From NCBI GenBank assembly GCA_014607495.2, contig CP053149.1, positions 11,358,120 to 11,422,119 of the forward strand: a DNA stretch of 64,000 nt, given 5' to 3'. Below the pieces are notes generated by a model. The model had not been told where the DNA came from. It searched no databases and worked only from the letters and a program-made list of their open reading frames with translations. Origin of the DNA: Carposina sasakii (lineage: Eukaryota; Arthropoda; Insecta; Lepidoptera; Carposinidae). This document shows, piece after piece, positions 57,716-64,000 of this stretch (within the stretch, counting starts at the first letter, position 1; each line of letters opens with the position of its first letter). Position numbers and translations under genes: made by a program.

Positions 57716-60700
57716 TCACTTCTTATCCTTATTGTTATGGTCATTTTGGGCTTGCTGAGTCATGTTAGACATATTTTTTAACAGATCATACTGTCTCTGG
57801 GCAGTAAGCCATTGCATTCTTTGCCTGAATATGGCTTCCTGAGACATGATGAGTTGAGGTTGGTAGTATTCATTTACTGGTAAAGGAGCTTTTTTTAATG
57901 TAGGTGTAATGGGTTGGCGAACACCTGGTCCTTTAGTGGTTGGTGTGGGTGGTTTTGATAGTTTTAGCTGTGGTTTAGAAGGCCCTGGAGAAGCTTTGGG
58001 TAATTCATTTTTAGGCGCAATTAAGTTAGAGATTTGAGTACTGGTGATTTGGTTAGATTGATTTATATTTTGTTCTGGTGTCGAACTAATAGTTTGTTTG
58101 TCTTCTGCAATAACTAATTTTGGAGATGAACTAGGTGACCTTGTTTGTGATCTTGGTGAAGGTTGTGCAGGCACAGGCGAGTTATTTGAGGGTATTTGAT
58201 AAACGGGGGATGTTATGGTTGCCCTTCCACTATTTGTTGGTTTGCTCAAATTAGATTTGTTTGGAATGTTACTAGCCAATGTTGTTATTGGGTTTCCTTT
58301 GTCATACTTATTTGGAGTATTAATAGAACTTGGTGATGAAGATGGTACTCTAAGTGGATTACTAGTAGTAGGTAGTGATCTATTAGGGATATTGGAATAA
58401 ACATTACTTTGGGGTACAGTTACAGCCTGTGGTAAGGTTTTAGGAGGTAAGCTTTGTTTTTTAGCTAAATTAGCTATTGACTGCATGGTCTCAAAGGCCT
58501 TTTGATTCTGTATGTGTGGAGTAGTTAAATCTAAAGCTGTACTAGTTTTAGCCTCCACAGGGGCACTGGATGGGTTAGATTTGTTGGTAATATTGGCCTT
58601 ATTAGCAGCATTGAATGCTTTTGGTGTGGCTGGAACAAGTTTTGGAACCTGAGTTTTAGGTTTAGTAGATTTTGGCTTTTTATCAGATTGCATTGATTGA
58701 ACCTGTTTCTCAAATGTTTGTTGGAATGTGATGGGAGAGACATACTTGGATTCCTTGTTTCCACTTTGTTTAGCATGTTTAGTATCAGCAATGGGGTTTA
58801 AATTAGGCACAGGTCCTTTAGCAGAAGTCTCTGATGATTTACCTTGAGCTTTTGGCTGTGCTAAAGAATGCTCAGGTTTAGAACCAGAAAGTACTTTCCC
58901 ATCTCCATTTCCATCAACTTTTTTAGAATCAGTGTCAGGTAACTTTAAGATTTCAATATAGTTATGTGGTGGAGGTATTGGCATTTTTTGTGTTATATTA
59001 CTAGCACCTGTAGGGGTTTTATTGACTAAATTCTTTTTATGTTCAATAACAAGTTGTTCTCCAGGAGCTCGTTGATCTAACTTTTGATCTGTTAAAGTAA
59101 TAGACAATGATGAGGGTATATTGATTGTTCCAAACAATGACTTTAATTGATCACCTGAAGAAGATTGACCAGGATTTTGTGTGTTATTTAGTGATGCTAC
59201 TTGCGACAAAATCTTGGAACGATCCATGGTTGGATCACAGTTGTTAGCTAAAAGATCCATCCTCACTTTGTTGATAGGAACTTTATTACTTTGCAACTGA
59301 GGCATACTTGGTTTTAAATCAGGTATCCTTTTTATTTGAGGTTTAGATGTTTCTGGTTTTAAAATTGATGAAGAATTATCCAATTTAGGAATCTGTATTT
59401 TAAGAGGTGACACAGTTTTAGGTTGTGATGTACTTGCTGTTGATTGTTTTGGGACAGGAGATGTTGGAGTAGTTGTTGACATTAAACTTTGAGTAATAGG
59501 TAATGGAGAAGCCTGGACTGTCAAAAAAGCATCAAGTGTTTTACGTTTTGATGTCATAGTTTGTGAAACATTTCTTTTCATAACAGCTTCAGTAGGTTTC
59601 ATAGATGTGGTAGGTTTTAAATCTTTACTTGGTGTGGGTGTTAAAGATGACATATTAACCGATGTAAATGCTTGTGAATGTTTACTAAGAGGATTTATGT
59701 TTTTTCCAGGACTTTCTTTACTGTTAGTAGAAAGGTTGGGTATAGTATCTTTTATCACTTTACTAGGACTATGTAATTTTGTACCTTCTAAATTATCAAC
59801 TTTGGCTTTTTTTGTATCAGAAGAATAGCCCCCAGGTGATTGTTGTTTTCTTTTCAATGAGTCTACATCCTTTGTTTTTGACAAAGTATCATTATCTGAT
59901 GTGGTATTGTCATTGGATTTTTCTGGTGAGGAATTTAAAGATGTGGAATTGCTTTTAGCAGTAAGTTCAAATGAATTTAAAAATTGAGATTTCTCAACAT
60001 CTTCATCAGGTTTCTTGCTGACTGTTGAGATGTTATCTTTGTTTGGAGACTTTACCTCACATGCATTTTGATCATGGCAATCAGATTTAGATTTTTCATT
60101 TTTTACTGTTGTTTCAGATCTTTGTTTTATGTTATTATCCTCAGGCATAGGACTGTTTGTACCCGATGATGCTTCAGATACATTATCTGGCAGATTTGGA
60201 GCAGGACTGCTGATATTAGTGTCTTCGGTTGATGCTGGACTTGGTTTCCTATCACGAAAATGTGAACTTTTCCTGTTTATGTCAAACAACCTATTGCGAA
60301 TTGCTATATAATCAATTATTTGATAGAAAAATCTCATAGGTTCATTTCTCTTCCAGTTGTAAATATATGCTATATCCATTAAGGTGTAATAATCAGGTAA
60401 AGGTACCCTTTTATATAATACATCAATAGCAAATTGTGTACTATCAATATCAAACTTCATGCTTAAAAACTTTTTCAGGTGACTAATATTTACAACAGCT
60501 GGACATTGTAAAAATCTTCTTGAAGTTGCTGATGTAGGCTGTGGCTCATTACTGTCTGATGACTTGCTAGATATACTATCAGCATCTGTAGAATCTGCAT
60601 ATTCTAATGAGAAGGATATGACATCTTCTGGGCTAAATATAATTCTTTCTGTGTCCTCTCCCCTCTGCTCTGGTGTAGCTGTTGCAGCAGGTCCTGGCCG

Positions 60701-61057
60701 AGAGGCATAAAAATGTTGACGTCTCTCCATTTCTTTTTGAAATAAGCCTGGAACTAGTTTGTATACAATGTCTTGGAGGGCTTTATCCAATTTGATATTT
60801 GGCTTGGCAGAGTTAATCATCATTTCACAGACGGGGCAGTAGCTTTTAATCTGAAGGTGTTTAATAATACAACTCCTGCAGAACGAATGTAAACATTCTA
60901 CAATGGTGGTTGCGTCTATGTAGTAACCGCGACACAAAGGGCAAGTTATATGTTCATTCACTTCACCTAATAATGTCCGTTGAGGCACAACCACTATATC
61001 CTTTGGCTCTGTCATTTTCACTACCTTTTTATCAGGGAACTTATTAGATGTAACCAT
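57716..61057 (-). CDS. Polycomb group RING finger protein, Psc/Su(z)2-like
   Basis: One intronless frame of 1113 residues; ATG at 61057, with an alternative at 61015 (MTEPKD). A RING finger spans about 39-77 (CPLCRGYYIDATTIVECLHS, then FCRSCIIKH and CPVCEMM), followed by the PCGF-specific stretch LDKALQDIVYKLVPGLFQKE. A RAWUL ubiquitin-like domain lies at about 181-270 (LKKFLSMKFDID, YTLMDIAYIYNWKRN). The remaining 840 residues are Ser/Pro/Thr/Lys-rich and low in hydrophobics, thus disordered. This layout is that of insect Psc and Su(z)2, whose long tails compact chromatin, rather than short vertebrate PCGF proteins. In PRC1, PCGF proteins pair with Ring1/Sce to ubiquitylate H2A. Which of the two fly paralogues it matches cannot be settled here. 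Confidence 0.93.
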   Translation of the reverse strand: MVTSNKFPDKKVVKMTEPKDIVVVPQRTLLGEVNEHITCPLCRGYYIDATTIVECLHSFCRSCIIKHLQIKSYCPVCEMMINSAKPNIKLDKALQDIVYKLVPGLFQKEMERRQHFYASRPGPAATATPEQRGEDTERIIFSPEDVISFSLEYADSTDADSISSKSSDSNEPQPTSATSRRFLQCPAVVNISHLKKFLSMKFDIDSTQFAIDVLYKRVPLPDYYTLMDIAYIYNWKRNEPMRFFYQIIDYIAIRNRLFDINRKSSHFRDRKPSPASTEDTNISSPAPNLPDNVSEASSGTNSPMPEDNNIKQRSETTVKNEKSKSDCHDQNACEVKSPNKDNISTVSKKPDEDVEKSQFLNSFELTAKSNSTSLNSSPEKSNDNTTSDNDTLSKTKDVDSLKRKQQSPGGYSSDTKKAKVDNLEGTKLHSPSKVIKDTIPNLSTNSKESPGKNINPLSKHSQAFTSVNMSSLTPTPSKDLKPTTSMKPTEAVMKRNVSQTMTSKRKTLDAFLTVQASPLPITQSLMSTTTPTSPVPKQSTASTSQPKTVSPLKIQIPKLDNSSSILKPETSKPQIKRIPDLKPSMPQLQSNKVPINKVRMDLLANNCDPTMDRSKILSQVASLNNTQNPGQSSSGDQLKSLFGTINIPSSLSITLTDQKLDQRAPGEQLVIEHKKNLVNKTPTGASNITQKMPIPPPHNYIEILKLPDTDSKKVDGNGDGKVLSGSKPEHSLAQPKAQGKSSETSAKGPVPNLNPIADTKHAKQSGNKESKYVSPITFQQTFEKQVQSMQSDKKPKSTKPKTQVPKLVPATPKAFNAANKANITNKSNPSSAPVEAKTSTALDLTTPHIQNQKAFETMQSIANLAKKQSLPPKTLPQAVTVPQSNVYSNIPNRSLPTTSNPLRVPSSSPSSINTPNKYDKGNPITTLASNIPNKSNLSKPTNSGRATITSPVYQIPSNNSPVPAQPSPRSQTRSPSSSPKLVIAEDKQTISSTPEQNINQSNQITSTQISNLIAPKNELPKASPGPSKPQLKLSKPPTPTTKGPGVRQPITPTLKKAPLPVNEYYQPQLIMSQEAIFRQRMQWLTAQRQYDLLKNMSNMTQQAQNDHNNKDKK

Positions 61058-62054
61058 TTTTCAATTGAGCTGATCCAGCGTCACCACAAAATTAATACGA
61101 GAGCAAGGTTGGGTAATCATAGCAATCTTTAGAATGAATCTTAAAAACACCAATTGAAGAGAAAGTTGTTAACAAATGTGTAGCTATACTGATTGTTTCA
61201 CTGGTCGAAAATAATCAATAAAATTACAATTTTACACAAATAGTCACTCGCTGCTGCTGAATGCAGATGTCTGTACGTTGGCAACATTGATTCCATCCAA
61301 TACTAGCAGGAAAATAAATCCCACGTTTCCATTAATATTTTACAGGTGCACATTGTAAGACTTATCTTAATAACTACTTACTTGGATTAAATGAAGTTTA
61401 GACTGTTAATTCGTTAATTTATCACATAAATACTGTAACTAACTAGATTTTATTGTTTGGCGGGAATCGTGACATTCTATTTGACGTTTTATTTTATTCA
61501 TAGACATCTTTTTATTTTATTTCTTATTTTTTGTAGGTTGGTAACGTTGCTTTTAATTTAAAGGTCCCCATTCAATATCTATAACGTTTCTGATATTATT
61601 TATTGCCACTACACCGTTGGCAAGTGAAGGTAATCAAAACCACACGACAAATCAAGGGCTAACTTAGCACTCAACTGCACTCTATGCTTCTGCTCCCAAT
61701 TTTTTTCAAGTTATTGTCTGAACGTGCAGCTAGCCGTCCACCCATAACGGCTGACCAGTCTACCGAAACAACCTAAGCCTAACAAAAAAAGATCTATAGC
61801 ATGGCATCAAATCTTCACACTAAAAAACTTGCACTTATGTCTATGGATCAAAGAATGAACTATAAACACTAGAGAATGATATTATTTCATTTGGACTGTT
61901 ACCATTCATTCTCTTTGAAGTTTGAGCACCATCTCTACTTAGTCTGTGGTATAGTATCGAGCATAACTCTCGACGATGAACCGTTGCGTCGATTTATTTC
62001 CGTAGGTTATCCTCAAATTGCTGCTATACGAGTCAAAACTGCTATATAGATTTA
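61058..62054. other. 5' flank of the Psc-like gene and spacer
   Basis: The first 200 bp upstream of the ATG should carry the 5' UTR and promoter; no TATA box is apparent. No other gene recognised. Confidence 0.4.
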
Positions 62055-62290
62055 AGTGCTGTGTTAGAAATTGTTAGGCGTGTCATTCTACATAGCTTTC
62101 CGAAAAGGAGATAGGACTAAAATATTGTGTCTTCGTGTGACATTTCAAATAAACAAGGTGGAAATAGTTTATGTTTGCCACAAACATTTTGAACAAAAAT
62201 TTATCACAACCCAAACAGCGACTTCACATAGGTGCTAAACCTACATTGTTTAGTGACAATGAAATTTTCCAGAACAAGTTTCACAGTGGT
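62055..62290 (+). pseudogene. Decayed THAP zinc-finger fragment
   Basis: Reading across two frame breaks, parts of a THAP domain appear in order: CVILHSFPKR, DRTKIL, VCHKHFEQKF and finally GAKPTLF, the last being the A-x-P-T-L-F signature. The frame changes between the first and second part and again before the last. THAP domains are DNA-binding fingers found in host factors and in P-element transposases, so this may be a transposon relic or a decayed gene. Confidence 0.5.
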
Positions 62291-63104
62291 AGGTTAAGAC
62301 GTTATATGGTCCTAACATATCTTATCATAATAAAATTTACATATTAAATTTAAAAATGCATAATATGTCTATTTTATGTGGTTTCAGAAAATTTCCTATA
62401 AAGCATGATTATTACTCCAAAAAGAAAAAACATTATGACCATACATATGGTATAAGTAAACTATAAACATAGCTACATGCTAATTCTTATTATTTATTTT
62501 ACATACATTAAAAGAATGTTTCCATTATGTATGATGTTGCCCTCTGGCATCTACCACACGAACAACTAGCTGTTAACGAAGCCCCACTAATAGAAAAAGA
62601 TGATCACCGATGGCCGATGGCGCTTAATCTATAAAGGCGACCGCTCGGACATCGGACCCTCACTATTTTTGATAATTTTACATACATCCAAGAATTGTAT
62701 CGCATTATTGTACATTCTATATATATAAATATAAATAAACCTACTAGTTCCAAAATTAATAAATTACTCATTGAAGTCTACCTGAATGAACCCTGGAAAA
62801 GTTAGAATCAACAACAATATGAATATTAATTGCATATCATGCCATCCACTTCCTCTAATGTGGGGAATATCTTGGTGTCAAAGTTAAGTCCTCAACCATC
62901 TACATTGAGCAAATTATAGCAGACTTTGCATACAGTCAGATATGACTCAAAGTAAGTAGTGAATGCATGTAAAAGCACCAAAGCTCACATGTTTGATACC
63001 GATTTTTTCAATATTTCTTGCAAATAAAGTCATAACACCAAAAATAGCTTTACAAATAATTTGTACAAAATCAAAATCCTGTAAATTCTTTGCTTACATT
63101 GATT
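62291..63104. other. Intergenic AT-rich DNA
   Basis: Nothing supported. A GC-richer stretch at about 62530-62665 has no coding resemblance. Confidence 0.4.
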
Positions 63105-63205
63105 GACCCGGTGGCTTAGTGGTTGTAGCGGCTGGCACGTTTTGCAGCAGTCGTGGGTCCCACTCGAATAATTTTTTCCATTTTCTTTATTAAAATTTTA
63201 CATTA
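63105..63205 (+). mobile_element. tRNA-derived SINE, copy 5 (damaged)
   Basis: Core GACCCGGTGGCTTAGTGG and tail TTCCATTTTCTTTATT are kept; part of the B box is deleted (CGTGGGTCCCACTCG). Confidence 0.75.
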
Positions 63206-63284
63206 TTGTTTATTTACTCGATAAAAATGTCAAGTCAAAAATACCTATACATTTTATAATATTAAGATAAGGGCAGGAAACTGA

Positions 63285-63560
63285 TTATGGTTGATCCTGA
63301 CCGTCTCACTCAATCATAGGTCTATCCCTCTCCGTTCTTAACATGAATGGCTGAGAGAGAAAGGGGTAGGTTGGACTAATTTTAGGTTTAAGAGTGACGG
63401 TCAGAATGACTATAATGAGATATTAAAAAAAACATAAATCTTCTGACATAATATGGTCAATTCTGGTAGTCACATTAAACCTAAACTTAAAATTAGTCCT
63501 AATTCTCTCTTGGCCATTTTGGTTAAGAATGGAAAGATATAGACCTGACTAATATAATAT
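63285..63560. repeat. Inverted repeat with arms of about 110 bp
   Basis: The left arm (GGTCTATCCCTCTCCGTTCT, GGACTAATTTTAGGTTTAAG, GACGGTCAGAATGAC) is mirrored at 63446-63552 with about 20% differences. Likely a foldback MITE. Confidence 0.65.
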
Positions 63561-64000
63561 ATATATATATAGTTTGATTTTTTTTTAGGTCAAAAACTGC
63601 GCTCGTAAGACAGTAGCATTATGTTATACCACTGAATTTGGTAAGCATTTTACTTACAAATTACTTCTTTGGTTTGATTGTGTCATAAATGTGTAAATGT
63701 TCGAATAATTTTATTTCTATTTTCTTTTAGGTCATTAATCATTATACAGATGCATTGTCAGCTGCAAAACACAGCCGATATAGTCGATTTTTTCGACGAC
63801 CTATTTGATTGAAAAAATTAAAAATATATAGAAGTAAATTAAAAAATAAAAGAATTAATAAATGAAATGTGTCTTTTATTACAGCAATGATATTTTTGAA
63901 ATTTCCAGTTTACCTTTAAAGGGTAACCTGAAAGGTAGGGCTAGCCGCTGCTGCTCCGAGGTGGCAAATTACAATATCCCATGCCGTTGACCTACCATAC
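63561..64000. other. Right edge, unassigned
   Basis: A short TA microsatellite at 63559-63571 and AT-rich DNA. Two short open segments with plausible splice borders at 63593-63638 and 63728-63810 do not join in frame. Confidence 0.3.

Noticed and set aside
63593..63810. Two-exon gene at the right edge (VKNCARKTVALCYTTEF and HYTDALSAAKHSRYSRF)
   Set aside because: Each segment is open, but the visible donor and acceptor phases do not match, and the join gives an immediate stop.
1..64000. CRISPR array, rRNA genes or telomeric repeats
   Set aside because: No regularly spaced identical repeats with unique spacers, no rRNA-like blocks and no TTAGG array seen.

Overview
The window is nuclear DNA from an insect, almost certainly a moth or butterfly (Lepidoptera). 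It is AT-rich, its genes have GT-AG introns, and most of the space between exons is filled by repeats of kinds familiar from lepidopteran genomes: RTE- and CR1/Jockey-type LINEs, hAT, mariner-like and PIF/Harbinger-like non-autonomous elements, tRNA-derived SINEs and one full LTR retrotransposon. The species cannot be named from the sequence alone.

Five host genes can be modelled. (1) 678-2400, plus strand: the 3' exons of a mitochondrial transcription termination factor (mTERF, mTERF5-like); the 5' end lies outside the window. (2) 5797-7158, minus strand: a complete two-exon type I DnaJ/Hsp40 of the DNAJA2/Droj2 kind. (3) 29434-36574, plus strand: a four-exon secreted C-type-lectin-domain protein. 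(4) 42441-56977, minus strand: the DNA replication licensing factor Cdc6, eight exons spread over 14.5 kb of repeat-filled introns. (5) 57716-61057, minus strand: an intronless Polycomb-group RING protein of the Psc/Su(z)2 (PCGF) family. A decayed THAP-domain fragment lies at about 62055-62290. The genes do not form a functional cluster; the only shared theme is that Cdc6 and the Psc-like gene are both chromatin proteins encoded tail-to-head on the same strand.

The region from 7.2 to 28 kb is dominated by mobile DNA. From 7212 to 8445 there are three copies of one unit, the last two inverted to each other, which could fold as a long hairpin. From 12462 to 20109 there is a Ty3/gypsy retrotransposon with two 279-bp LTRs that read as identical, a 4-bp target duplication and an open 1604-codon gag-pol, so it inserted recently. 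From 21431 to 26907 there is a hAT-like element with an 8-bp target duplication that was later invaded by a CR1/Jockey-type LINE and by an RTE fragment. A second copy of this hAT-like element, at 53548-54873, split an RTE copy inside a Cdc6 intron. Between the lectin gene and Cdc6 there are two short, nearly perfect hairpins (40983-41028 and 41079-41149) that no recognised element explains.

Exon boundaries were derived by hand from splice signals and reading-frame continuity. Family names rest on motif recognition, not on database searches.
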